A stretch of DNA of 64,000 bases. Source: Legionella maioricensis. Lineage in GTDB: Bacteria; Pseudomonadota; Gammaproteobacteria; Legionellales; Legionellaceae. Where the stretch lies: the NCBI RefSeq assembly GCF_023618015.1, contig NZ_JAJKBJ010000002.1, positions 124,001 to 188,000 of the forward strand. Direction: 5' to 3'. A program made the position numbers and the translations under genes. The notes under the pieces were generated by a model. That model ran no database searches. It had not been told where the DNA came from and worked only from the letters and a program-made list of their open reading frames with translations. This document shows, piece after piece, positions 1-7,779 of the stretch (its first letter is position 1; each line of letters opens with the position of its first letter).

Positions 1-263
1 TGCCCAAACTGGTCTTTGACGTCCTGGAGCTGAAAAAGGAACAATTAATATTAAATCAAGAAGTACTTCTCTCTCGTCCCAATAATAACACTCAGATGTT
101 CCAATGGAAGGGTATCGCGATAGGGGTATTTGCCTCTCTGATATCCATTGGCCTCATCAATTACTTCCATCTGATAAACTACAAAAACCTCACCCCCATA
201 GCGTTAACCGGGGCGGTATTAGCAGGTTTTTTTGCTCTCATTAACCGTAAAGAAAGGAGTTAA
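1..263 (+). CDS. ubiB: UbiB family protein, C-terminal end (partial)
   Basis: The reading frame is open from the left edge (codons start at base 3) to a TAA at 261-263 and encodes the last 86 residues of a protein. The tail has two hydrophobic segments (roughly residues 35-52 and 64-80 of the visible part) and ends in a basic NRKERS. UbiB is the ABC1/ADCK atypical kinase-like ATPase needed for ubiquinone synthesis, and it carries a C-terminal membrane anchor pair of this kind. The catalytic part lies outside the window, so the call rests on the tail and on the position immediately upstream of tatA and tatB, the common ubiE-ubiJ-ubiB-tatA-tatB order of gammaproteobacteria. It ends one base before tatA, so it is probably cotranscribed with the tat genes. 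Confidence 0.75.
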   Translation, partial: PKLVFDVLELKKEQLILNQEVLLSRPNNNTQMFQWKGIAIGVFASLISIGLINYFHLINYKNLTPIALTGAVLAGFFALINRKERS

Positions 264-264
264 C

Positions 265-450
265 ATGGGATTAAGTGGTATCAGTCCATTATCTTTATTA
301 CTCATATTAGCCATCATTATCGCTCTTTTTGGTACTTCCAAATTAAAAACGTTAGGTACTGATCTGGGTGAGGCGATAAAAAACTTCCGCCGCGCCATGA
401 ACGATGAGCAGGTAAATGACTCTACAAAGGATAATCAGAAACCATCATGA
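265..450 (+). CDS. tatA: Sec-independent translocase subunit TatA
   Basis: This 61-residue protein is a pore-forming subunit of the twin-arginine translocase, which exports folded proteins across the inner membrane. It has the standard layout: a short periplasmic N-terminus, one transmembrane helix (about residues 8-23), the hinge motif FGTSKL, an amphipathic helix (LGTDLGEAIKNFRRAM) and a short charged tail. The ATG at 265 is chosen because AAAGGAG stands at 253-259 and because the protein then starts in the usual TatA way; a longer in-frame start would overlap ubiB. The stop overlaps the tatB start by 4 bases, implying translational coupling. TatC is not here but at 49083. Confidence 0.93.
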   Translation: MGLSGISPLSLLLILAIIIALFGTSKLKTLGTDLGEAIKNFRRAMNDEQVNDSTKDNQKPS

Positions 451-686
451 GTAGTGGTGAACTCTTACTAATATTTATTGTGGCTTTAATTGTCTTTGGA
501 CCATCGAAATTGCCCATGCTCGCAACTCATCTTGGTTTATTGATGCGCAAAATCAATCAACTTAAAGAACAGGCCACATCATTCTGGCAACAACAACTCA
601 ATGAACATCAATTAAAAGAAAATCAATATAAAGCAGAGCAAGGGGATAAAAAATATAAAGCAAATCTTTCCCCAACTGAGGATTAA
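447..686 (+). CDS. tatB: Sec-independent translocase subunit TatB
   Basis: This 79-residue protein pairs with TatC to bind twin-arginine signal peptides. It has one N-terminal transmembrane helix (about residues 5-18), the FGPSKLP hinge that is typical of TatB, an amphipathic helix and a lysine/glutamine-rich tail. The length is short for TatB (E. coli 171 residues), as is usual in Legionella. The ATG overlaps the tatA stop as ATGA. It differs from a second TatA in lacking the LG.A...F pattern and in having the LP after the hinge. Confidence 0.88.
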   Translation: MSSGELLLIFIVALIVFGPSKLPMLATHLGLLMRKINQLKEQATSFWQQQLNEHQLKENQYKAEQGDKKYKANLSPTED

Positions 687-724
687 GTCTTTTGGTAATG
701 GCTAATATAAAGTGTCACGTGTAA

Positions 725-790
725 CCTGGATTAGCGCTGCGTAATCCAGGAAAGATATTGTTCCGTGAATACTGGATTACGCAGCGCTAC
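725..790. repeat. Palindromic intergenic repeat (GGATTACGCAGCGCTA type)
   Basis: Between convergent tatB and the MFS gene, CCTGGATTA at 725-733 is complementary to TAATCCAGG at 742-750 around a GC-rich loop. The arm AGCGCTGCGTAATCCAG is repeated in inverted orientation at about 770-788. The structure could fold as two alternative hairpins. It lies where a bidirectional terminator would be useful, but there is no long T-run. Similar hairpins based on TAATCCAGG or TAATACGGG occur elsewhere in the window. Confidence 0.6.
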
Positions 791-836
791 CAAGACTAGT
801 TAATGGCCATGAGCCCGTATGCCTCAGGCATGAAAA

Positions 837-2117
837 TCATGCTGTTTTAAAAGCGGCAATCAATACTTTGTTTCTTTGCTTCATGGTTATCCCAAGAAAA
901 CAAACCATTAGAGCCCCCAAACAGGCACAGGCTGGAATCAAAATCAGGGCTGATTGATAAGCGATCAGACTATACTGTTTTACGCCGCTATCATTGAGAG
1001 CTCCCGTCCAAAACACATCAATAAGCCGTCCTATAGCAGTATGAAAAAACGAACCACCAAGCATATTGATGCAATTAAGAAAAGCAATTGTAACCCCCAA
1101 GTAATGTGCTTTCACAAGATTAGCGCCAGCAGCAAAAATAATTACCTGGTAGCAACACATGACCCCAATACTAAAAAACAAAAAGGCGAGATACCACCAA
1201 TGGTAGTTTTTGCACAAAAGTAGTGCGGCGAATGCAATAGCCATACCAAATCCACATAAAGCAATCACGGCATAATTGCCCAGCTTCTTACTACAAAAAG
1301 CGAGTAAGGGCCCGCCGCAAAGCATACCAAAAAAAACAAAAGAGATAAGTTGAGCAGCATTCCCTTTACTGATGGAATAGGCTTTCATCAAATAAGGAAT
1401 CCCCCAGACATCGCTAAACCCTTCTAAAGATCCAACCATTAGAAGATTGGCCAATGCCAACAGCCATATTGCTGGAGAAGAAAGCAATACTTTAAAATGA
1501 GCTATTTTAAATGACTCAGTGCTTGAGTCACCGTTCTTTCTATTTTGGTTAGAACGCAGAAAAAAATATGCTCCATAGCCAATCAACATAGAAACCAAAG
1601 CCAGGGTTAATGCAACCTGCTGCCAGTCATAACGCTCAATGAATAAGCTAATGGGCTTGCCGCCAAATATGGCTCCGATCAAACCGACGGTGAAAGAAAG
1701 CCCTATCATTTTGGTGTATTGCTGGGCAGAAAACCATTCCGAGACCACTTTTGATACGCCCAAAAAACCTACAGCCGATCCAGCTCCTACCAAAAATCGG
1801 CTGAAACATGCTAAGTACCAATTAGTGGAATAAGTAAACAACAACGTTGCAACACCACAAATTAGGGCAAAAGCAAAAACGATGTATTTTGCTCCAAAAC
1901 GATCCAGGAGCATTGCTACCGGAATCTGCATACTGGAATAGCCATAATAATAAAATGCAGCAATTAAACCAAACTGGCTGCTGCTAATAGAAAACTGCAT
2001 CATCATTTGTTGCATCATCAAGCCAGGCCACAGACGCAAAATAAATTGATAGGTAAAAAATAATAAAGGGAAAGCCCACATCACATAGGGAAAATACTTG
2101 TTTTTTGGCACCACCAT
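837..2117 (-). CDS. MFS transporter
   Basis: This is a major facilitator superfamily permease of about 426 residues with 12 predicted membrane helices in two halves separated by a hydrophilic loop (near residues 200-220). MFS proteins move small solutes using the proton or solute gradient. The region after helix 2 reads LLDRFGAKY, matching the MFS loop 2-3 motif (G/D-x-x-x-D-R-x-G-x-x). The family has many Legionella paralogues, some annotated as phthalate/nicotinate or amino-acid carriers; the substrate cannot be read from the sequence. The ATG at 2117 is preferred because GAGGTGG lies just before it; earlier in-frame starts (TTG at 2156, ATG at 2129) lack a good ribosome site and a hydrophobic start. 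It stands alone on the minus strand, convergent with tatB. Confidence 0.85.
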   Translation of the reverse strand: MVVPKNKYFPYVMWAFPLLFFTYQFILRLWPGLMMQQMMMQFSISSSQFGLIAAFYYYGYSSMQIPVAMLLDRFGAKYIVFAFALICGVATLLFTYSTNWYLACFSRFLVGAGSAVGFLGVSKVVSEWFSAQQYTKMIGLSFTVGLIGAIFGGKPISLFIERYDWQQVALTLALVSMLIGYGAYFFLRSNQNRKNGDSSTESFKIAHFKVLLSSPAIWLLALANLLMVGSLEGFSDVWGIPYLMKAYSISKGNAAQLISFVFFGMLCGGPLLAFCSKKLGNYAVIALCGFGMAIAFAALLLCKNYHWWYLAFLFFSIGVMCCYQVIIFAAGANLVKAHYLGVTIAFLNCINMLGGSFFHTAIGRLIDVFWTGALNDSGVKQYSLIAYQSALILIPACACLGALMVCFLGITMKQRNKVLIAAFKTA

Positions 2118-2571
2118 ACACCACCTCATCAGAAAAATTGCACATTCTAATGGCAAGGAAAATCAGATTTTTCAATGCCCGCGATAAACCTCTCTCCCTA
2201 GAGAGGTACGGGTAATCAAAAACAGCTGACCGCTCTAGGGTAAGGGGGGCAAGATAATAATAATTGAGCGAATAGTTTGAGCTGATAAATGATTGCAGCA
2301 AAACAACCTGCTTGTAGAAGAACCTACAGGCAAAAAGTTGCTTATTTGATGGTTGCGTTTATTTATCATGAGCAAAAAAGATTTAGTTTTAATTTAATCT
2401 CTATAAATTAACAAACTGAACATTTGTTTGTCAATACCAGCTAGCCAATATTTTTTAACTCATACAGGGTTATGTCGTAGTCCCTACGATCAATATTTTC
2501 TTATTGCTTTATGCTTCTATTGCCTTGTATGATTGGCGGGTTTCTAAAAGCCAAAGTCATAAGGAAGTGCT
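2118..2571. other. Divergent intergenic region
   Basis: About 450 bases between the MFS gene (leftward) and the outer-membrane gene (rightward) should hold promoters for both. A short hairpin is visible (CCTCTC 2189-2194, GAGAGG 2201-2206). The remainder is A+T-rich with no recognisable coding potential; the reading frame covering 1984-2301 on the minus strand is a shadow of the transporter plus low-complexity sequence. No operator could be assigned. Confidence 0.4.
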
Positions 2572-3357
2572 ATGTACCGCAATATGGGCAAGAAGCTCTC
2601 TAGTCTCATTCTGATATTATGTTCAGGTTTAGATGTACAAACAGTCCTTGCTGGAAATCAACATAACAATCACCATACCCTTTTAAAAGACAATGAGCAT
2701 TTATCTGCTTACGTCATTACCTTAAGTGCTGGTCCTGTGTGGACAGAAGGTGGTGAAACCCAAACGTTTTTTTTACAACCGGACGTAGAGAAAACCTACA
2801 CTGCCGATAACAGTTTGCCCGCATTAGCTGAAGGCGCATTATTTTTGGGCATTCAAAGAGCACTCAATACTCGGATTCAAGGACAACTAGGAGTGGAATT
2901 GGCGGCAGCGAGTAATGCCCGACTTTCCGGTGATATTTGGGATGATGCCGATCCTGTTTTCGATAATTATACCTATAGATACCACATCCAACACAGTCAT
3001 ATTGCGCTAAAAGGAAAACTGCTGATGAATACCGGCCATATCGTATTGCCTTATATCAGTGGCAGCATTGGTATTGGGTCGAATCAAGCCCGTGCTTTCA
3101 TTATTACACCTAAGAACTCTGCAGCAGTGCCTACTCCGGCCTTTTTATCTCATACGGAGTCCGGTTTTACCTATACGGCCGGCGCAGGAATACAAAAAGC
3201 ACTATCGGAGCACTGGCACGCTGGAGTCGGCTACGAGTTTGCGGACTGGGGAAAAAATAATCTGGCTCCTGCTCCAGGGCAAACCATGGGTCAAGGCCTG
3301 ACTTTAGACCACATTTATACGCATCAATTGCAGTTTTCATTAAGTTATACGGTTTAA
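2572..3357 (+). CDS. Outer-membrane beta-barrel protein
   Basis: This 261-residue protein starts with a Sec signal peptide (hydrophobic stretch about residues 9-27, probable cleavage after VLA in front of GNQ). The mature part has alternating hydrophobic/hydrophilic strands such as LPYISGSIGIG and YTAGAGIQKAL, and ends in LQFSLSYTV, like the final strand of a small OmpA/opacity-type barrel. Barrels of this size (8 strands) sit in the outer membrane as adhesins, channels or structural proteins. The ATG at 2572 follows AAGGAAG; an ATG at 2584 is a possible alternative. It is the first of three consecutive envelope genes on the plus strand, 11 bases before the next. No specific function can be assigned. 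Confidence 0.75.
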   Translation: MYRNMGKKLSSLILILCSGLDVQTVLAGNQHNNHHTLLKDNEHLSAYVITLSAGPVWTEGGETQTFFLQPDVEKTYTADNSLPALAEGALFLGIQRALNTRIQGQLGVELAAASNARLSGDIWDDADPVFDNYTYRYHIQHSHIALKGKLLMNTGHIVLPYISGSIGIGSNQARAFIITPKNSAAVPTPAFLSHTESGFTYTAGAGIQKALSEHWHAGVGYEFADWGKNNLAPAPGQTMGQGLTLDHIYTHQLQFSLSYTV

Positions 3358-3368
3358 GGAAAGCCTCA

Positions 3369-4688
3369 ATGAATAAAAGAATCAAATCTCTTTGTACCTG
3401 GAGCGCAGGAACTATTACATTGCTAACAGCAACCTTTTTAAATGCTGCAATGTTGCCGGTCTTTGACATTGAACCTGCTTCACCGACAACCATGCTCCTG
3501 CCAGTTAACAGCTCGGAAATCGTGCAATATAAAGTCACCAACAACACGGCAAGACAACGGGTGCTAACCATGCAACCCATTTCTGGCGTCAATCAGATTA
3601 CCGGAGAAGCCGGGGTTTGCCCAAGTCCTTTTACCTTGGATCCCAAAACTTCCTGCCTTCTCACCTTACAAATCAATGGCAATCAAATCCCGCCAAGAAT
3701 TACAGATGGCCCCACCGTGTGTAAAACTCAAGGACCAGGCAATAATACCCCCGATCCTTTTCTTTGTTCAAAACCCGAAGCGAATGAAAGGTTGTCTGTT
3801 ACCCTAATACCAGCAATACCTGCTCAACACGCTTATATAACCAACTGGGATCAAAACAGCATTTCTCTTTGTGATGTAAGCACCCTAGACGGTACGTTCT
3901 CCAACTGCATCATTACTGCCAGCGGTGCTTTATTTGCCAATCCGGAAGCAATTACCACTTTAAATCTGGATGCCAATAACACGGTTTTTTATGTGGCCAA
4001 TATTAATGCATTAAATATGGCCGTTTCTACTGTTGTCCTATGCCAAGTCAATAACGGTACGGGGGCATTAAGCGGGTGTGCTATTACAGGTTCAGGATTT
4101 AATGGTGCTGATGGTATTGCTATTAATCCTGCAGGAACTTTGGCTTATGTTTCGAATGCAGGTGCCGATAATGTCTCTCTTTGCCAGGTTGACAGTATTA
4201 CAGGAGCACTGGGGAACTGCGGCCCGACAGGCAATGGCTTTCATATCCCATCTGATATGACGCTTAATCCTTTAGGCACTATCGCTTACGTCTCAGACTT
4301 AGCCAATTATGTGTCGATTTGCCCCGTTGACGCAACCACTGGATTACTAAGCTGCCACAACAGGGTAGGTGGTTTTAGTCAACCGGAGGGAATTACCTTA
4401 CATCCCTCTGGGCAGTTTGCTTATCTTACCAATAATGGCAGTAACAACATTTCTGTTTGTAAAGTCGATGTCATCACCAGTAACTTACATTCGTGCTCTA
4501 TAACAGGGGGGAGATTTGATGGATTTGGCAATCTTGCATTTAACAATCTAGGCTCACGAGCCTATGTTCCCATAGCAGACACTGGCCGTGTATCTGTATG
4601 TTTTGTTAATCAAAATAATGGCACCCTATCATTATGCAAAGACTCTCATGGCACGTTTGATAGTCCCTCAGGCGTGTTATTAAGATAA
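3369..4688 (+). CDS. Exported YVTN-type beta-propeller repeat protein
   Basis: This 439-residue protein has an N-terminal signal peptide (cleavage near LNAAMLP), then an Ig-like region of about 120 residues with several cysteines, then about six or seven repeats of roughly 40-45 residues. Each repeat carries a core like AYVSNAGADNVSLCQVD followed by TGALGNC and a GNGF-type turn. This is the layout of YVTN/lactonase-like seven-bladed propellers. The regularly placed Cys in each blade (SLC...C) suggests intra-blade disulphides, which fits an extracytoplasmic location. The gene follows the beta-barrel gene by 11 bases (SD AAGGAAAG) and precedes a MOMP-like gene by 55, so the three may be one transcript. 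The role is unknown; adhesion or surface display is a guess. Confidence 0.72.
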   Translation: MNKRIKSLCTWSAGTITLLTATFLNAAMLPVFDIEPASPTTMLLPVNSSEIVQYKVTNNTARQRVLTMQPISGVNQITGEAGVCPSPFTLDPKTSCLLTLQINGNQIPPRITDGPTVCKTQGPGNNTPDPFLCSKPEANERLSVTLIPAIPAQHAYITNWDQNSISLCDVSTLDGTFSNCIITASGALFANPEAITTLNLDANNTVFYVANINALNMAVSTVVLCQVNNGTGALSGCAITGSGFNGADGIAINPAGTLAYVSNAGADNVSLCQVDSITGALGNCGPTGNGFHIPSDMTLNPLGTIAYVSDLANYVSICPVDATTGLLSCHNRVGGFSQPEGITLHPSGQFAYLTNNGSNNISVCKVDVITSNLHSCSITGGRFDGFGNLAFNNLGSRAYVPIADTGRVSVCFVNQNNGTLSLCKDSHGTFDSPSGVLLR

Positions 4689-4743
4689 ATGGATATTTTC
4701 GTCTGGAGCAAACTTTAAGAAAATTATATTAAGGAACTTTTTA

Positions 4744-5865
4744 ATGAACTTGACTAAACTGATTAGCGCTTTTTGCGGATTAACTCTAAGTTGTGTTTAT
4801 ACGACGACTTTTGCTGAGCTTTTAAAAGATGAACCCGCTAAAAAGAATCTTGAACTTTATGGTGGATTGTTATATCTGCAGCCTAACAGTGATAACCTGA
4901 AATATGCCGTTTTTGTTTCCGGAAATCAGCCTTATTCACAAAGCTGGCATTATCAGGAAATCCATCCTGCATACTCTCCTGCATTCGAAGTAGGATTAAA
5001 TTACAATTTTTCAGCATCGCCCTATCAGGCTAATGTTAATTGGCTTCATTTAGATACAAGTAACTCAACGTTCAAACAAGCATCTCAAAGTACCGATCTT
5101 TCTACTGTTGAATTTGTTGCTCCTGCTTATGAAGTGGGGCCACCCGTATTTGGTATAAAAAGAGCTGATAGCACGGTAAAATTTGATTTTGATAGCATAG
5201 ATATCAATGCCAGCAAACTATTCGAATACAGTCCCAATCTGCGAGCCCGACTGTTTGGCGGTCTTAATATATTACGCATTAATCAAACCTTAACGACTGT
5301 CTTTAGTGATTATGCCGGAGCTCCAGCCACCCCCTACAGTTATGCCCTTCCTCCCGATCCTCAATTCTTTTTTGAAACCCAAAACAAGTCAGAATACTTA
5401 GGAGCGGGACCTGATCTTGGCCTTAATGTGCAATATGTTGTCTATCGCGGCTTTGGCGTAGTCGGAGAACTAGCAGGAATGCTTACTGCAGGCGGTATTA
5501 GTGTGGTGGATAATTTTACCGCCAGTTCAGCACGCCTGACATTTTTGGGATTATCGCCCAGCCATCAAGAAGTAACTACCCCTGATGTGACCCAGGTAGT
5601 AACCGGTTTTGATGGTAAGTTAGGATTGTTTTATAATTATTCTGGACGACATATTGATAGTCTTACCATAGAAGCAGGTTATCGCCTGGCTTACTATAAT
5701 AATGCTATAGCAGAGGTAAGTCCGGCTACTTTAGTACAGGCAGGAACAGTGTTTATCACCCCTTCATTTGCAACAGGAACCATGGCGATTAACTCTACTG
5801 AAGCAAGAAGCAGGAATTTTAGCGTTAATGGACCATACGTTAATTTAACATTAGCCGTGGCTTAA
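4744..5865 (+). CDS. Legionella major outer-membrane protein-like porin
   Basis: This 373-residue protein has a Sec signal peptide ending near TTFA|ELL and a mature chain rich in aromatic beta-strands (LELYGGLLYLQP, SPAFEVGLNYNF, YQANVNWLHLD). This matches the Legionella OMP family, whose prototype is the MOMP porin of L. pneumophila (about 297 residues). The N-terminal pattern of a strand, a YLQP.SDNL.Y loop and a W-rich region is shared by the family's many paralogues. It should form an outer-membrane barrel. AAGGAAC lies before the ATG. It is last of the three envelope genes and is followed by a hairpin at 5894. Whether it is a porin or a paralogue with another role cannot be told. Confidence 0.78.
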   Translation: MNLTKLISAFCGLTLSCVYTTTFAELLKDEPAKKNLELYGGLLYLQPNSDNLKYAVFVSGNQPYSQSWHYQEIHPAYSPAFEVGLNYNFSASPYQANVNWLHLDTSNSTFKQASQSTDLSTVEFVAPAYEVGPPVFGIKRADSTVKFDFDSIDINASKLFEYSPNLRARLFGGLNILRINQTLTTVFSDYAGAPATPYSYALPPDPQFFFETQNKSEYLGAGPDLGLNVQYVVYRGFGVVGELAGMLTAGGISVVDNFTASSARLTFLGLSPSHQEVTTPDVTQVVTGFDGKLGLFYNYSGRHIDSLTIEAGYRLAYYNNAIAEVSPATLVQAGTVFITPSFATGTMAINSTEARSRNFSVNGPYVNLTLAVA

Positions 5866-5893
5866 AAGATTAGGGCATGAAAGTGTTAGGAAA

Positions 5894-5917
5894 CCCGTAT
5901 TACGCCGCTAATACGGG
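5894..5917. terminator. Hairpin between convergent genes
   Basis: CCCGTATTA and TAATACGGG form a perfect 9-bp stem with a six-base loop between the MOMP-like gene and the convergent tubby-like gene. No clear T-run follows. The same stem sequence, extended to GTAGCCCGTATTA, recurs at 54885-54919, so this is a member of a dispersed hairpin family used in place of ordinary terminators. Confidence 0.55.
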
Positions 5918-5932
5918 CTACAATTAAAGAAA

Positions 5933-6874
5933 TTAAACACTTCCCTCCAAGCGCATCTTCAACAAAAAGAGAATCGCTTTTTTCTTAGTGTCCGGCATAT
6001 CATTTGCTTCTATTAAATTCAGACAATAGTCAATGAAACTGCTCAGTCTTTCTTGACTTGTTTGCTCTACCTCATTGCGGGTATGGACATTTTTGTAATT
6101 GCTTTCCAATTCAATGGCAATATGTTCCAGGGTTTGTTGATCCGGTTTTTGAACATGGTCTAATCCTGCGTGTTTCCCAGCTGCAGCAATTTTTTCCTTA
6201 AATCCATTGAGCTCATCATCAGTGACTACCGAAGTGGCATCTGCTGCGCTTGTTCTGATTTTATTAGAATTGTTGTCTTGATCTTTTTCCCAATTTTCTC
6301 TATCGCCCTGGAAGGCAAGAACCGTCATCAACACTCTAAAATCAATGTTTTTGCGTTCAAATAAAGCTCTGTTGGTAATAGTAATATTCCAGTCATTTTT
6401 TAATCTGAAAAAGGAGCGGTGCATTTTAGCCATTTCCTGATCTGTTACAGGATCATAGATGGTAAAGGTTGTTCCCCAAAAATTCATTGCGGCTCTAGCC
6501 AACTTGGTTGACGCGTCGCTACCATAAATATCGAAAGTAGGGAAAAAAGTAAATATTTTTTCTTCGGCAAAACCTAAGAAACGTTCATCCCGGTCATAGA
6601 TGTCAAAGTGGGCCGTAAAGGAGAAAAACTTGGAACGCGCAGTAGCCATTTTATTATCAAAGGGATCAAAAAACTCGTATGTTAATAAGAAGCTGAAAAA
6701 TTTTCGATATAAAGTGCCTAATTTATGAGTTTTTGTTTCAATATCAAAACTTGTGGTTAAGCTGATCCAGTGCTCCGTAACTTGAAACTCATTGGGAACA
6801 TCATTATTGGAATAGGCAGCCTGAGCGCCAATAAAAACAAATAAAGAGAATAAAGTAGCAATTAATTTTTTCAT
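5933..6874 (-). CDS. Exported tubby/LURP-one-like beta-barrel protein
   Basis: This 313-residue protein has a signal peptide (MKKLIATLFSLFVFIGAQA). A domain of about 170 residues follows, in which short strand pairs alternate: YRKFFSFLLTYEFFDP, ATARSKFFSFTAHFDIYD, EEKIFTFFPTFDIYG and MHRSFFRLKNDWNITI. Repetition of 'carrier of element K/R-x-F-F' followed by 'F-x-I-Y/F-D' is what LURP-one/tubby-C/scramblase-like barrels look like. The C-terminal 110 residues are helical and charged. Members of this fold bind membrane phosphoinositides in eukaryotes, but the bacterial function is unknown. The ATG at 6874 is chosen because GGAAG lies 5 bases upstream. It is a single gene facing the MOMP-like gene. 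Confidence 0.55.
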   Translation of the reverse strand: MKKLIATLFSLFVFIGAQAAYSNNDVPNEFQVTEHWISLTTSFDIETKTHKLGTLYRKFFSFLLTYEFFDPFDNKMATARSKFFSFTAHFDIYDRDERFLGFAEEKIFTFFPTFDIYGSDASTKLARAAMNFWGTTFTIYDPVTDQEMAKMHRSFFRLKNDWNITITNRALFERKNIDFRVLMTVLAFQGDRENWEKDQDNNSNKIRTSAADATSVVTDDELNGFKEKIAAAGKHAGLDHVQKPDQQTLEHIAIELESNYKNVHTRNEVEQTSQERLSSFIDYCLNLIEANDMPDTKKKAILFLLKMRLEGSV

Positions 6875-7174
6875 AGTTACTTCCATTTTTAAAAGTGAAT
6901 ATAAACCGTATTCCTACTGACTTCATGCTTATAATTAATGCACAATTACGGCTCAGATAGCACCAACTCCCTGCGGATACTGGCAGGATGGCAACGTCAT
7001 TCTAAAGTACTATTCTTAAGATAATATTAATTTGAAAATTGTCGATTTATTGAACTCACATTGATGGCTCAGGAAAAAAGAGGTAGGCTAAAGAATAGCA
7101 TTATAAAACAACGTATTTTACGGCTATTTTAGAAATGCATGCACCAACCCATTGGCTAAGAAAAAGGAAGTCTT

Positions 7175-7516
7175 ATGTTAATAGCGGCTATTATTTTATT
7201 TATTATTGCAGCACTGTTTGGTTTAATCATTTTGACTGCAGTTTTGCAAGACAGACCCGGCCATAAAATGGTCGTCTATTTACATGGAATTATTGCCGCA
7301 ACTGCATTAATACTGGTAATCATTTATATGATTTTGAACGTCGCCTCCCCTACCCTGACTGTCGGTTTGACCTTGCTTATTCTTGGCGCCTTGGGCGGAT
7401 TAACTCTATTTATTATCGATATGAAGGGAGGCACCATCCCCAAATGGGTAGCGGTCTTGCATCCACTAATTGCGGTTACGGGTTTGGTAGCCTTGATTAT
7501 CTACGTATTACCATAG
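7175..7516 (+). CDS. Small four-helix inner-membrane protein
   Basis: This 113-residue protein consists of four hydrophobic helices (about residues 2-24, 33-53, 57-78 and 91-112) joined by short polar loops, one with DRPGHKMVVYLHG. No signal-peptide cleavage or catalytic motif is seen. A good ribosome site (AAGGAAG) stands before the ATG. The two halves resemble each other (each has a KxVxxLHxxIAxxxLxxxIIY pattern: HKMVVYLHGIIA and PKWVAVLHPLIA), suggesting internal duplication of a two-helix unit. The function is not recognised. It lies alone between the tubby-like gene and a block of palindromic repeats. Confidence 0.7.
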   Translation: MLIAAIILFIIAALFGLIILTAVLQDRPGHKMVVYLHGIIAATALILVIIYMILNVASPTLTVGLTLLILGALGGLTLFIIDMKGGTIPKWVAVLHPLIAVTGLVALIIYVLP

Positions 7517-7530
7517 GGTGCTTTAACTGT

Positions 7531-7667
7531 TGAATGGCGTCAACTTAAGAGAACACAGTAGCCTGGATGGAGCGAAGCGTAATCTGGGATAGAGTACCAA
7601 TCAAGTTTCGATCCCGGGTTACGGCTGCGCCTTCACCCGGGCTACATCCTTCAGTTGACGCCATTAA
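7531..7667. repeat. Long imperfect inverted repeat (MITE-like)
   Basis: The outer arms TGGCGTCAACT (about 7535-7545) and AGTTGACGCCA (about 7653-7663) are inverted copies. Inside them GTAGCC.GGATGgAGC...GTAATCTGGGAT (7558-7590) pairs imperfectly with ATCCCGGGTTACGGCTGCGCC...CCCGGGCTAC (7610-7644). The result is a nested hairpin of about 137 bases with no coding capacity. Such elements are mobile or formerly mobile palindromes, or serve as transcription/mRNA-end structures. Confidence 0.6.
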
Positions 7668-7681
7668 TCGCGCCCCAAGTA

Positions 7682-7760
7682 GTCGTCATTGCGAACGAAG
7701 TGAAGCAATTGTAAAATTCTAACGAAACATCGTTCTGCTTCGCCAAGGCTCGCAACGACG
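7682..7760. repeat. Inverted repeat with GTCATTGCGA/TCGCAACGAC ends
   Basis: GTCGTCATTGCGAACGAAGT starts at 7682, and an imperfect inverted copy (CTTCGCCAAGGCTCGCAACGACG) ends at 7760, so about 79 bases fold into one hairpin. This terminal motif (CGTCATTGCGAGC...) is widespread in gammaproteobacterial and alphaproteobacterial palindromic repeats. It sits directly downstream of the previous repeat and just past the stop of the alcohol dehydrogenase. Confidence 0.6.
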
Positions 7761-7779
7761 GAATTGACATACCTATAGT

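Noticed and set aside
954..1223. An 89-codon frame on the plus strand inside the MFS gene
   Set aside because: It lies wholly opposite the transporter, has no ribosome site and no protein-like pattern; it is a shadow frame.
1984..2301. A 105-codon minus-strand frame overlapping the MFS start
   Set aside because: It is out of frame with the transporter, covers repeat-rich DNA and shows no domain or ribosome site.
3167..3592. A 141-codon minus-strand frame across the barrel/propeller junction
   Set aside because: It is antisense to two well-supported secreted proteins and has no recognisable features.
3800..4688. DNA tandem repeat or CRISPR-like array in the propeller gene
   Set aside because: The periodicity is at protein level (blades of about 40-45 residues) and the DNA repeats are too diverged.
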